DNA of 23,268 bases from Candidatus Saccharibacteria bacterium UBA2112. Its GTDB lineage: Bacteria; Patescibacteriota; Saccharimonadia; Saccharimonadales; Saccharimonadaceae. The notes beneath the pieces are model-generated. The model searched no databases. It saw nothing but the letters and a program-made list of their open reading frames with translations, and was not told where the DNA came from. The position numbers and the translations under genes are program-made. Location of the stretch: positions 1 to 23,268 of the forward strand of contig DCYK01000007.1 in assembly GCA_002331045.1 (NCBI GenBank), in the 5' to 3' direction. Shown one piece after another: positions 8,436 through 15,571 of the stretch. The stretch's first letter is position 1. Each line of letters begins with the position of its first letter.

Positions 8436-8441
8436 ATTATA
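8436..8441 (-). promoter_or_regulatory. -10 box of secA
   Basis: Perfect TATAAT in the hpf-secA gap, giving a leader of about 40 nt with an AGGAG. Here, unlike at neighbouring genes, there is room for a ribosome binding site. No convincing -35. Confidence 0.5.
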
Positions 8442-8473
8442 GCGTATTTCAGCTATAAAAGACAGGTCGTTTT

Positions 8474-8497
8474 AATGACAAATTATGATTTGTCATT
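8474..8497. repeat. Perfect 9-bp inverted repeat over the hpf stop codon
   Basis: Arms AATGACAAA (8474-8482) and TTTGTCATT (8489-8497) around a 6-base loop containing the hpf stop codon. On the minus strand no T-run follows, so it is not a classical terminator. It may be a weak hairpin at the hpf mRNA end, a processing site, or an operator near the secA promoter. Confidence 0.5.
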
Positions 8498-8863
8498 TGA
8501 CGTCGCCGTGCCGCCTCTAAGACGTGCAAGCACCTTACGGCTCGTTTTACGACGTTTCAGAACCGCCCTATATTTCTCTAACTGTGTCACGAGCTTCGCC
8601 TCTGCTATGTCCACCGCCGCCAGTATATTAACCGTGGAATCTTTTGCGACGATCGTTTTACCGGGTAACTTTATTATCACTTCCGCTTCATATTTATTGC
8701 CATGGGCCCGATTCACTTCCTTTAGTAGTACCTCAGCACTTGCTGATTGGCGAGCATGACGCGGCATATATCGATCTAACCTACTAATTTTTCGAGCAAC
8801 ATACTTTTTTGTCGCTTCATCTACGGTATATTTGACACCAGTAATCGTCACCAAGTTAATCAT
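8483..8863 (-). CDS. hpf: Ribosome hibernation-promoting factor, short form (HPF/RaiA family)
   Basis: A 126-residue S30AE-domain protein that binds the 30S decoding region and silences ribosomes in starvation. The N-terminal fold starts ITGVKYTVDEATKKYV and continues through a basic KISRLDRYMPRH segment and a strand with AEVIIKLPGKTIVAK to the helix around DIAEAKLVTQLEKY, in the family order. The tail is basic (KRRKTSRK), and the C-terminal dimerisation domain of long HPF is absent, so it resembles short HPF or YfiA. An ATG six codons further upstream is rejected because the TATAAT box would then lie inside the coding sequence; the chosen ATG follows that box with a leader of about 3 nt. It is directly upstream of secA, a gene pair also found in Firmicutes. 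Confidence 0.88.
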   Translation of the reverse strand: MINLVTITGVKYTVDEATKKYVARKISRLDRYMPRHARQSASAEVLLKEVNRAHGNKYEAEVIIKLPGKTIVAKDSTVNILAAVDIAEAKLVTQLEKYRAVLKRRKTSRKVLARLRGGTATSNDKS

Positions 8864-8872
8864 CGTATCTTT

Positions 8873-8878
8873 ATTATA
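8873..8878 (-). promoter_or_regulatory. -10 box of hpf, near-leaderless
   Basis: Perfect TATAAT preceded by GTG; predicted +1 is 3 nt before the hpf ATG. The box fixes the hpf start codon. Confidence 0.65.
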
Positions 8879-8954
8879 CACCTAGCCTCAGGTGGAATAA
8901 TTGAATTTGCTATCAATAGCACGACATGCCTTCACGGATAGTAATGGATAAAGT

Positions 8955-10250
8955 TTATATCACCTCTCGGTCACCGAGATATGGTCGCAATACCTCTGGT
9001 ATGCGGACATTGCCCTCTACGGTTTGGCAATTCTCGATGATGCCAATAATCGGACGCTGCGAGAACGCCGTTGCATCGTTAGTATGCGCCAGTTCCACGG
9101 TGCCCGCTTCACGGCGTACGCGCGTTTTCATAGCTCGTGCCTGAAAATCGGTAATGTAATCAGCCGTGTGTGTTTCACGATACTGTTTCTGCGATGGCAG
9201 CCACACATCAATATCGACGCCTTTCGCGTTGGGTCGACCAATATCTGCGGTGCACTTCTCGAGTACTCGGTACGGCAAACCAAGTTGCTGCATAAGATAT
9301 TCTTGAATTGCAACTAGGAATAAGTGTTCATCTAACGAGACGTCAGCAGTTGTAAAACTCTCCATTTCGAGCTTGTTAAACTGGTGCAAGCGAAAAATTC
9401 CTTCAGTGTCCTTGCCATATGTTCCCGCTTCGCGTCGAAATGCGGTTGTATAACCAACCATGCGTATTGGTAGTTCGGCTTCGGACAAAATCTCGTCCAA
9501 ATACATCGGTGAGAGTGTATGTTCTGCACTTGCGTTGAGCCACAAGTCCTCATCTTCAATTTTGTAAGTCTGCTCTTGCTTGTTGAGACGACCCGTCGCC
9601 TCGAACACCGCCGTTTTTGCTACCGCTGGTGGCAACACGAGGGTAAACGGCTTATCGCTCACGTTCAGATTATTGTCTGCCGCAATTTTGCGCAATATAT
9701 CAGAGTTTGTTAACGTTTCGATACCGAACTGCCACAAAGCAAACTCCAGTCGTGCCATGTCCCCTTTGACGTAAACAAAACGCGAACCGGCAATCTTGAC
9801 CGCACGTGCTGTATCTAACCATCCCTTCGCCTCAGCAATTTCAGCATGACTCTTTGGCACAAAATCAAACTGAGGTTTTTCGCCTACTTCCCTGATAACA
9901 ACGTTTTCATCCTCCGTCGCCCCTACCGGAACGCTCTCGAGGGCCATATTGGGGATGCTCTTTAAAAGGGTCGAAAACTCATTATCTGTATTCTGCAAAT
10001 AGCTTTCACGTTCAGCGAGTTCAATCTTGATTTGCTTACCTTCATCAATCGTCGCTTGATCAGGCCGCCCACCCTTCATCGTCGCCGCGTTTTGATTACG
10101 ACGTTCACGGAGCTCATCAACCTGTTGCTGCAACGAACGTCGCTCTTCATCTAACTCAACTAGTCTCGCAACATCAATGTCATAACCTTTATTCTTCGCA
10201 TTCTGTGCCACTAGATCGGGATGTTCTCGTACTAATCTGACGTCTATCAT
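8955..10250 (-). CDS. serS: Seryl-tRNA synthetase
   Basis: Class II synthetase charging tRNA-Ser. 431 residues. The N-terminal part (about 25-100) is the long antiparallel coiled coil that binds the tRNA long arm. Motif 2 is FRREAGTYGKDTEGIFRLHQF (split here: FRREAG at 271-276, then the loop to His289), and motif 3 contains GNVRIPEVLRPYL near 413-425. Serine-site elements differ from the textbook enzyme: the TAE loop is SAE (241-243), and the region normally reading SSCSN before DFQAR is ETHTADYIT (359-367). The ATG chosen follows a TGT-TACAAT box by one predicted nucleotide; an upstream in-frame start would run into the permease stop and bury the promoter. It is the gene after the ABC exporter, but separately promoted. 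Confidence 0.95.
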   Translation of the reverse strand: MIDVRLVREHPDLVAQNAKNKGYDIDVARLVELDEERRSLQQQVDELRERRNQNAATMKGGRPDQATIDEGKQIKIELAERESYLQNTDNEFSTLLKSIPNMALESVPVGATEDENVVIREVGEKPQFDFVPKSHAEIAEAKGWLDTARAVKIAGSRFVYVKGDMARLEFALWQFGIETLTNSDILRKIAADNNLNVSDKPFTLVLPPAVAKTAVFEATGRLNKQEQTYKIEDEDLWLNASAEHTLSPMYLDEILSEAELPIRMVGYTTAFRREAGTYGKDTEGIFRLHQFNKLEMESFTTADVSLDEHLFLVAIQEYLMQQLGLPYRVLEKCTADIGRPNAKGVDIDVWLPSQKQYRETHTADYITDFQARAMKTRVRREAGTVELAHTNDATAFSQRPIIGIIENCQTVEGNVRIPEVLRPYLGDREVI

Positions 10251-10257
10251 GACTTTT

Positions 10258-10266
10258 ATTGTAACA
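10258..10266 (-). promoter_or_regulatory. Extended -10 promoter of serS, leaderless
   Basis: TGT-TACAAT inside the 25-base gap after the permease gene; predicted +1 one base before the serS ATG. It shows that serS is not simply the third gene of the exporter operon. Confidence 0.6.
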
Positions 10267-10275
10267 GATGACGCG

Positions 10276-11658
10276 TTAATCAAGACGGAGAGTTTTTATA
10301 GGATCAAGCCGAGCAGCACGACGAGCCGGTAGATATCCAGCTATAATCGCAATAACTGTCAGTACCGTAACAACCACGAGTGAATCCAATGGCTGAAAAA
10401 TCAACAATCGCTCTCCGCGTCCAATCGGTAGATAATGAGCAATCAAGGGATTCGCGACTAATGTCACCATGTAGGCAACTCCCACACCAATAAGCCCACC
10501 GACCGCCCCAATCCATGCCGCCTCATAGCGAAATAGCCGAGCGATATCACGGCTACGCATTCCGAGTGCTCGCATCGCACCGATTTGTCGGGTTCGCTCC
10601 AGGACACTGATGTACTGTGTATTCACGATACCAAAGACGGCGGCAATCAACGTGAGCGTACCAAAGCCAAGTGCAATTAACTCGCCAATACCAACTATCC
10701 CAAAGAGTCTCGCCTGTAAATCATCAGCCGTAATCGAAGGATAACCTATGTCTTCAAGCGCTTCTTCGACTTCACTGAGATTTTCACCCCTACTCACAAG
10801 CGCTGATGCGTAGACGTATTTTTTATAATGAGGTGATCCGTATGTTTTAAAATCATACAGTTCATTCAATGGACCAGGCGGCACCTGGATAACGCCCGTC
10901 AGTGAATTCGACAAGGACGAAAGCCTCTCCGAGAGCGCCCGTACTGTTAATGTCACCTCCTTTTTTGCCGGTTCAGCCAACTCCTGCACCGCTTCAGGCC
11001 CCCCTCGTCTCAGTCCTTGCCGTATCTCTTCTTCGGTCAACTGGTTGACCGGCCGCGTCACTGTTAATGTGATTCTTTTGCCTACGAGCGACTCAGCATC
11101 CTTTATGACTCCACGTTTTACCATCAACTCGGCATAGCGGAGAGGTACGATAATTTCGTCATCTGCGATATCGGTACCTAGTGGCGGCAGGCTCCCTTTC
11201 ACTAATGTATATCGTATTGTTGCATCATACATTGCAACTGGTGCAACAAATCTTTTATCGCTCCCCTCAAGCGCCAAATACTCAATCTCTAATGATGGTC
11301 GCGGACGTACATTCTCAAGATGAGGATACTGCTGAAGAAACGATATATCATCCTGATCCAACTGTTTAACAATTTCTCCTTGCTGATTCGTTGTGGTTTC
11401 TGGATTGTAATCAATCATCGCAGAACCCTGATTATTACCAGACTGTGCCGCAAATTTATCTTTTGCAATAAACATTGCCCGAGGATTAATGTTAGTACGA
11501 ATTAGTCTCTCTGAATACTGTCGTGTCCCCTCACCCGCCGCAAGTGCAAGCGTCAGCACGAACGCACTCACCGCAACTGCCAAGCTCGTCAGTAGTGTCC
11601 GCGTTCTATTATGCCGAATCGTCCGTCCTGACTTCCGTATCAAGTAACGAGCCTTCAT
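10276..11658 (-). CDS. ABC exporter permease, MacB/FtsX type
   Basis: A 460-residue membrane protein of the MacB_PCD plus FtsX architecture. A first membrane helix (about 22-42, TLLTSLAVAVSAFVLTLALA) is followed by a large extracytoplasmic domain (about 45-325) and three C-terminal helices (about 328-350, 380-405 and 425-448). The FtsX signature region contains ERTRQIGAMRALGMRSRDI. It ends PARRAARLDPIKTLRLD, the usual coupling tail of this family. Its ATG overlaps the ATPase stop as ATGA, so the two are translationally coupled. Relatives use ATP hydrolysis to pull substrates out of the membrane or drive envelope processes rather than transport through a pore. The substrate cannot be told; peptide or lipoprotein handling and antimicrobial resistance are all possible. 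Confidence 0.9.
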   Translation of the reverse strand: MKARYLIRKSGRTIRHNRTRTLLTSLAVAVSAFVLTLALAAGEGTRQYSERLIRTNINPRAMFIAKDKFAAQSGNNQGSAMIDYNPETTTNQQGEIVKQLDQDDISFLQQYPHLENVRPRPSLEIEYLALEGSDKRFVAPVAMYDATIRYTLVKGSLPPLGTDIADDEIIVPLRYAELMVKRGVIKDAESLVGKRITLTVTRPVNQLTEEEIRQGLRRGGPEAVQELAEPAKKEVTLTVRALSERLSSLSNSLTGVIQVPPGPLNELYDFKTYGSPHYKKYVYASALVSRGENLSEVEEALEDIGYPSITADDLQARLFGIVGIGELIALGFGTLTLIAAVFGIVNTQYISVLERTRQIGAMRALGMRSRDIARLFRYEAAWIGAVGGLIGVGVAYMVTLVANPLIAHYLPIGRGERLLIFQPLDSLVVVTVLTVIAIIAGYLPARRAARLDPIKTLRLD

Positions 11659-12368
11659 GTAGCAGCGCCCTTCTTCTTTGACCCCTTGTCAAGGTCAGCA
11701 GCGGTCTCAATAACTTTACCGTCGGCAATATGAATCGTGGCGTCACAACGCTTAGCGAGGTCCTGGTCATGAGTTACCAGCACTAGAGTCACTCCTTTCT
11801 CTCGATTGTAACGAAATAGTAAGTCTTCAATTAGCTTTCCCGTCACACTATCGAGGTTTCCCGTAGGCTCATCAGCAAATAGTATCTTTGGCTTGCTAGC
11901 TATAGCACGAGCGATAGCCAAGCGCTGCTGCTCACCACCCGAGAGGTCGCAAGCACGTTGATCTTTTTTTTCAGCCAACTCCACATCTTCAAGCGCCCGC
12001 ATGATTCGCCGGTGATGCTTCGCAGGAGGCACATCAGCAATCTCGCAGACTAAACTAACATTCTGATAACACGTATCCTGTGCATCCCCCTGAAAGCTCT
12101 GAAAGATAAATCCAATGTGCTGCGAACGAAAGCGATCGACTGCTGATCGTTTCATCCTCAGAATATTTTGATTATCAACAATCACTTCGCCCTGTTGCGG
12201 TTGATCCAATCCACTCATTATATGCAGCAAAGTGCTCTTTCCCGAGCCGCTCTTGCCCACGATCGCGACACTCGCGCCGATAGGCACGGAAAAGGTAACA
12301 TCATCCAACGCCGTGAATAGATTGTCGCCTTCTCCATACGATTTGGTGACATGTCGTACTTTAATCAT
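11655..12368 (-). CDS. ABC exporter ATPase, LolD/MacB type
   Basis: A 237-residue ATPase partner of the permease downstream. Walker A is GKSGSGKST (38-46), Q-loop Gln90, signature LSGGEQQRLAIARA (142-155), Walker B ILFADEPTGNLDS (162-174) and the switch His200. The family hallmark FQSFxLLPxLTAxENV after the Q-loop is altered to FQSFQGDAQDTCYQNV, the part that touches the permease coupling helix, so permease and ATPase have probably co-evolved away from the standard pair. The tail is Lys-rich. The ATG at the 5' end is the conventional start; no Shine-Dalgarno is clear. A TATAAT overlaps the ATG but would start transcription inside the gene, so the box further upstream is the better promoter. 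Confidence 0.92.
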   Translation of the reverse strand: MIKVRHVTKSYGEGDNLFTALDDVTFSVPIGASVAIVGKSGSGKSTLLHIMSGLDQPQQGEVIVDNQNILRMKRSAVDRFRSQHIGFIFQSFQGDAQDTCYQNVSLVCEIADVPPAKHHRRIMRALEDVELAEKKDQRACDLSGGEQQRLAIARAIASKPKILFADEPTGNLDSVTGKLIEDLLFRYNREKGVTLVLVTHDQDLAKRCDATIHIADGKVIETAADLDKGSKKKGAAT

Positions 12369-12395
12369 TATATAGGTGGTCTTTAACTACGATTT

Positions 12396-12404
12396 ACTGT
12401 ACCA
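12396..12404 (-). promoter_or_regulatory. Candidate extended -10 promoter of the ABC exporter
   Basis: TGG-TACAGT, four of six bases to the consensus with the TG extension; predicted leader 21 nt, with no good Shine-Dalgarno inside it. No -35 seen. Weak evidence. Confidence 0.35.
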
Positions 12405-12442
12405 ACGTATTCTGAGAATTTGCTTATATACGGACATGACGC

Positions 12443-12976
12443 TTAGTGCTTACAGTGATGAATATGTCGAATAAAAGCATCCATGTAACCCTGTAGTTGT
12501 TCGTGATAATCATCGACAACCTTCCCCCCACTATCCAATTTATCACCCGCAAAGTTAAAATACAGTTCAGGCCGTGTCATCACGCGCATTCCCAGATGGT
12601 GCAGTACTGGAAACAAACTAATTTGAGCTGCCAACGTACCAAGCGAGCCATACGTTGCACCAGTAATTCCCGCCGGCTTATCTCGAAAAGAGTTATCGGG
12701 GCGCGACACCCAATCAATCGCGTTTTTTAACACACCCGGCATACTGCGGTTATATTCCGGCGTTACAAACAACACCCCATCCGCCTCTTCAACTATCGCT
12801 TTCATTTGCTGTACACTTTGCGGCATTTCTTGCTCATTATCCGCATTAAACAGTGGTTGCTGGATGTCGACATACACAACATTCACATCGTCCGGTACAG
12901 CCAATTCTAAATTCCGCGCTAATTTCTTGTTTACCGAATCCCTACGCAGGCTTCCGACAAAAATTGCAATTTTCAT
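12443..12976 (-). CDS. NADPH-dependent FMN reductase (ChrR/YieF-like flavodoxin fold)
   Basis: A 177-residue flavoprotein of the FMN_red family, which reduces quinones, azo dyes or chromate with NAD(P)H. The flavodoxin start KIAIFVGSLRRDSVN (2-16) forms the FMN phosphate loop; PEYNRSMPGVLKNAIDW (73-89) is the family's second signature, and GATYGSLGT (106-114) the third FMN contact. The C-terminus ends RHIHHCKH, a His/Cys cluster that could bind metal, an unusual addition. The Met chosen is the one giving the family's normal N-terminus; it has a GAGG five bases upstream and a promoter 22 nt before it. An upstream in-frame ATG would add 23 unrelated residues and is rejected. It may act in oxidative-stress defence in an organism with little respiration; this is inference. 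Confidence 0.92.
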   Translation of the reverse strand: MKIAIFVGSLRRDSVNKKLARNLELAVPDDVNVVYVDIQQPLFNADNEQEMPQSVQQMKAIVEEADGVLFVTPEYNRSMPGVLKNAIDWVSRPDNSFRDKPAGITGATYGSLGTLAAQISLFPVLHHLGMRVMTRPELYFNFAGDKLDSGGKVVDDYHEQLQGYMDAFIRHIHHCKH

Positions 12977-13004
12977 ATGCCCTCTTCCACTTGTTACTAG
13001 CTTC

Positions 13005-13013
13005 AATATACCA
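13005..13013 (-). promoter_or_regulatory. Extended -10 promoter of the FMN reductase gene
   Basis: TGG-TATATT; predicted leader 22 nt carrying GAGG at a proper distance. This is an ordinary, Shine-Dalgarno-type gene start, contrasting with the leaderless ones. Confidence 0.55.
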
Positions 13014-13084
13014 TAAGGCCCATGGAAACAATGTCCGGCTCGCACTACATTGCCCGCCTACATGCTCTGTGCAACACACCAATA

Positions 13085-13113
13085 TTGACTTTTTTTAATG
13101 CTTATGCTAATAT
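13085..13113 (+). promoter_or_regulatory. Promoter of the acidic/basic unknown protein gene
   Basis: TTGACT (13085-13090), 17-base spacer, TAATAT (13108-13113) with TG one base before it. Predicted leader about 29 nt, A-rich and without a Shine-Dalgarno. Divergent from the FMN reductase promoter. Confidence 0.55.
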
Positions 13114-13148
13114 ATTTTATAAGATAACTTTAACAACCAAAAATAAAT

Positions 13149-14426
13149 ATGTCAGAAAAACTCACCACTGTATCACAACCAGAAGAAAACTCGGGCCAAC
13201 ACGACACGCTCAAGGATGGCCTCACCAACTACGAACTAGATTCATTTAAGGCAATAGAGGATAACTTCAGCGACACCGCAGAAGAGCCTGACTATACTAC
13301 CGCAGAAAACTCCGGCAACCTCACTGCCGAGGAGTATGTCGCAGCCCTTAATGATAGCGTTGAAGCACCTTCAGAAGTTCCGGTGGTTGATCCGTTTTCT
13401 CAAAATATCACTGCGGCTCGCGCGCAAGCTCGTGAACGTTCCGCACACCGTGCCGTCGAAGCAAACACCGAGACAATCCCTACGCTCAATAAACCTCAGC
13501 AACAAGAAATCACCGAACAGGAGAATAAACTCGAACGTCCAAAAGACCCACGCGAGCTCTACTCTTTAGATGAACTACGTGCCGCCCTCGCTGAATCCGA
13601 CATGGAAGACGAAGCGTATGCCGAAAATGAACGACGTGATGCTGCTACTGCCAACACAACAGTCGAGCAAACCAACAACTCGGAGAGTGCCGTTGATTAC
13701 TCTACCCGCGTGGCCTCTTCTGCTAATCGCATCGCACAGTTTTTGACGAGTAGCGCCGAAAAATATGAAAAAGCCGGTGGCAGTAAAGGACTTGCGAAAA
13801 AAGCACTGCGTCGCATCGGTAGCGCACTATATCGAAAAACCGGTCTAAGGAATGAAGTCGAAGGCGTAAAACGCATCGTCAAGGGTATCGACAAGGCAAC
13901 TGATACGATCGGTAATGCTATCGAAAAACCATTCGACAAAATCCAGGATATCCGTATTACCTACCTCGAACGACGTGATGCTGCCCGTACACGGGCAGAA
14001 CAACGAGCCAAAGAGCGAGCTAAGCGAACACAGGAACGTCGCGAAAAAGAAGTAATGGACTACGTTAACTCATTCAAAGAGGACGAACATACCCCTGAAT
14101 CAAATATTGATCTCGCAGCCGAAGTAGAAAAACGTCGCGGTGAAGTCCGCGGAAAGCACCGTAAAGCCAATGAGCGTACACAACGACGCCGTGCAGCTCG
14201 TAAAGCACTAAAAGAACAAGGCATCGCCTTCTTCGAATCCACCAGTACCACTGCCCGTGAATACTGGGACACGAGTCGCACAAAACAACTAGGCCGTTCA
14301 GTTGCACGACTAGGACGCGGCACTAAAGCATACGTCAAAGGTATGCATGAATATGCAAAAGCAAGTAGCGCCGCTGCAAAAAATACCGCCAACCTAAACG
14401 TTCATAGCATGAACGTTACCCTATAA
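13149..14426 (+). CDS. Unknown protein with acidic N-half and basic C-half
   Basis: I do not recognise this 425-residue protein. Residues 1 to about 175 are acidic, low in hydrophobics and probably disordered, with many Glu, Asp, Thr and Asn. From about 195 it turns strongly basic with amphipathic helices: AEKYEKAGGSKGLAKKALRRIG, then a charged Ala/Arg/Glu coiled-coil segment (about 275-350) such as ARTRAEQRAKERAKRTQERR-type runs, and a final Lys/Arg/Ala/Ser region. There is no signal peptide or clear membrane helix. Such a charge split could bind nucleic acid, the membrane or a partner while the acidic half self-shields, but this is inference. The start is the first ATG after the promoter, without a Shine-Dalgarno. 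The small acidic protein gene follows 40 bp downstream with its own promoter. Confidence 0.82.
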   Translation: MSEKLTTVSQPEENSGQHDTLKDGLTNYELDSFKAIEDNFSDTAEEPDYTTAENSGNLTAEEYVAALNDSVEAPSEVPVVDPFSQNITAARAQARERSAHRAVEANTETIPTLNKPQQQEITEQENKLERPKDPRELYSLDELRAALAESDMEDEAYAENERRDAATANTTVEQTNNSESAVDYSTRVASSANRIAQFLTSSAEKYEKAGGSKGLAKKALRRIGSALYRKTGLRNEVEGVKRIVKGIDKATDTIGNAIEKPFDKIQDIRITYLERRDAARTRAEQRAKERAKRTQERREKEVMDYVNSFKEDEHTPESNIDLAAEVEKRRGEVRGKHRKANERTQRRRAARKALKEQGIAFFESTSTTAREYWDTSRTKQLGRSVARLGRGTKAYVKGMHEYAKASSAAAKNTANLNVHSMNVTL

Positions 14427-14428
14427 AA

Positions 14429-14437
14429 TGGTATACT
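14429..14437 (+). promoter_or_regulatory. Extended -10 promoter of the small acidic protein gene
   Basis: TGG-TATACT just after the preceding stop codon; predicted leader 23 nt with GAGG about 9 bases before the ATG. Confidence 0.6.
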
Positions 14438-14466
14438 TAGTGAATAAATAATAGAGGAATATACAC

Positions 14467-14778
14467 ATGCAACAATACGTTACCAAGCAAATGCTGACTG
14501 ATCTCGGTATTGAAGTGAAAGATACCGATGCAGACTCACTACTCACCCACCTCAACGAGCGTATTGAGGAAATGATCGGTGCAGAAATTACCGAATCGCT
14601 GGATGACAAAGAGTTAGAAGAATTAGTCAAGCTGCAAAAAAATGGCAGTGATGACGAGCTCGGTGATTGGATTGTTACGCATGTACCGAACTATCAGGAA
14701 ATTGTTCAAGATAATATCGATATCGCCGTTGGTGAAATGGTCGACAATGCCGACGACATTAACGAAGTTGTACAATAA
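14467..14778 (+). CDS. Small acidic protein, DUF5663-like
   Basis: A 103-residue, strongly acidic, mostly helical protein. An opening MLTDLGI helix, a segment NERIEEMIGAEITESLDDKELEELVKL read in parts (NERIEEM, ESLDDKEL, EELVKL), a GSDDELGDWI turn and a VPNYQEIVQDNI helix resemble, from memory, the DUF5663 proteins common in Patescibacteria; that match is not checked. No transmembrane segment. It is preceded by GAGG and an extended -10 promoter and followed by a strong terminator, so it probably forms its own short transcript, suited to abundant expression. Function unknown. Its acidity could suit binding to the basic half of the protein encoded just upstream, which is speculation. Confidence 0.8.
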   Translation: MQQYVTKQMLTDLGIEVKDTDADSLLTHLNERIEEMIGAEITESLDDKELEELVKLQKNGSDDELGDWIVTHVPNYQEIVQDNIDIAVGEMVDNADDINEVVQ

Positions 14779-14800
14779 AACATACTCGTACTCCGCGACA

Positions 14801-14827
14801 AAAACAGCCCGTAGACCGGGCTGTTTT
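14801..14827. terminator. Bidirectional intrinsic terminator
   Basis: A perfect 11-bp stem, AAAACAGCCCG and CGGGCTGTTTT, around a 5-base loop (14812-14816). It has A and T flanks on both sides and so serves both the plus-strand gene ending at 14778 and the minus-strand gene ending at 14860. It is the clearest terminator in the window. Confidence 0.9.
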
Positions 14828-14859
14828 GAATATTACTAGCTCTATTTTAGAAGAATGTA

Positions 14860-15534
14860 TTACTGTAATTCATCTATTGCGCGACCAATCGTTTGCAGAA
14901 TAACTGCTCTATCAGTGCCACGAAGCTGCTCTTTCAATTGCGATAAACGATCGTTCCATTCCCTAGAGCGCTCATCTGTTTTCTGCGCCAACATCGCCTG
15001 CGCGTTGTCAATATTAGCTTTCGTATTTCGCATGAGTTCTTCTTCACTCAGCGGTTGTCGATATGGATCACGATTTAAAAACCCAAAGTCATCGATAATA
15101 CGTTGCAAGCTCTCACTAATCGGATTCGAACTCTGCATCTTTTCAGTAGGATTTGCATCATAGGGTGATTGCGCACCAAAGTTTACTTCTGCTGATTGTC
15201 CTTGATATCTTGCGATACGAGGAGGCGCAAAGGGCTGTGCCTCTTCCAGCATTTCTTCGGAAATAGCGGGGAATTTTCCAGCAGGAAATTCATCTGGACG
15301 CTCACCGGGGGCCAACCGATGTGTCTGTGTACGCTGTTGCCTATTATACTCTGCCCACTGCGCACGCTCCTTTGCATCCAAGCGAGCTCGTAATACACGC
15401 GCATCGATAGGACCCGTAACCTCTTCTGAGGCCTGAACTGCCTCTGCGCTGCTTCTGCGAGCAACTGCATTGTCGCGAAAACCTTGCACGCGAGCAAGAA
15501 TGTCATTTGTTTCGTGAGATCGTTTTTGTACCAT
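14860..15534 (-). CDS. Unknown hydrophilic protein, 224 residues
   Basis: Not recognised. The sequence is charged and free of hydrophobic segments, so probably cytoplasmic. Residues 1-75 are rich in Arg, Ala, Glu and Gln and look helical. A middle part (about 76-145) is rich in Pro, Ser, Asn and Gln and looks disordered. The C-terminal third includes a compact IIDDFGFLNRDPYRQPLS stretch and a helix or coiled coil (about 165-224). The start is certain: an extended -10 box with a fair -35 places +1 exactly on the A of the ATG. The gene follows the lysS-aminotransferase pair but has this promoter of its own, and it ends at the shared bidirectional terminator. Confidence 0.8.
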   Translation of the reverse strand: MVQKRSHETNDILARVQGFRDNAVARRSSAEAVQASEEVTGPIDARVLRARLDAKERAQWAEYNRQQRTQTHRLAPGERPDEFPAGKFPAISEEMLEEAQPFAPPRIARYQGQSAEVNFGAQSPYDANPTEKMQSSNPISESLQRIIDDFGFLNRDPYRQPLSEEELMRNTKANIDNAQAMLAQKTDERSREWNDRLSQLKEQLRGTDRAVILQTIGRAIDELQ

Positions 15535-15540
15535 GGTTTA

Positions 15541-15569
15541 ATTATAGCATAAGCTTTACAAAAAGTAAA
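15541..15569 (-). promoter_or_regulatory. Promoter of the 224-residue protein gene, leaderless
   Basis: TGC-TATAAT (perfect -10 at 15541-15546, extended) with TTTACT (15564-15569) as -35 after a 17-base spacer. +1 falls on base 15534, the A of the ATG. Confidence 0.75.
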
Positions 15570-15571
15570 TA

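Noticed and set aside
8864..8881. Six extra codons at the hpf 5' end
   Set aside because: The TATAAT box would lie inside the coding sequence, and the S30AE fold begins at the downstream Met.
8910..8925. Small inverted repeat TGCTAT/ATAGCA after serS as terminator
   Set aside because: The loop would be two bases, the stem is short, and no T-run follows.
10251..10283. Eleven extra codons at the serS 5' end
   Set aside because: They overlap the permease stop and bury the TGT-TACAAT promoter; SerRS proteins start at MIDVRLVRE-like sequence.
12367..12372. TATAAT overlapping the ABC ATPase ATG
   Set aside because: Transcription would start inside the gene, with no later in-frame start that keeps the Walker fold complete.
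12977..13045. 23-residue extension of the FMN reductase
   Set aside because: The normal flavodoxin start is at the later Met, which has GAGG and a promoter located inside the extension.
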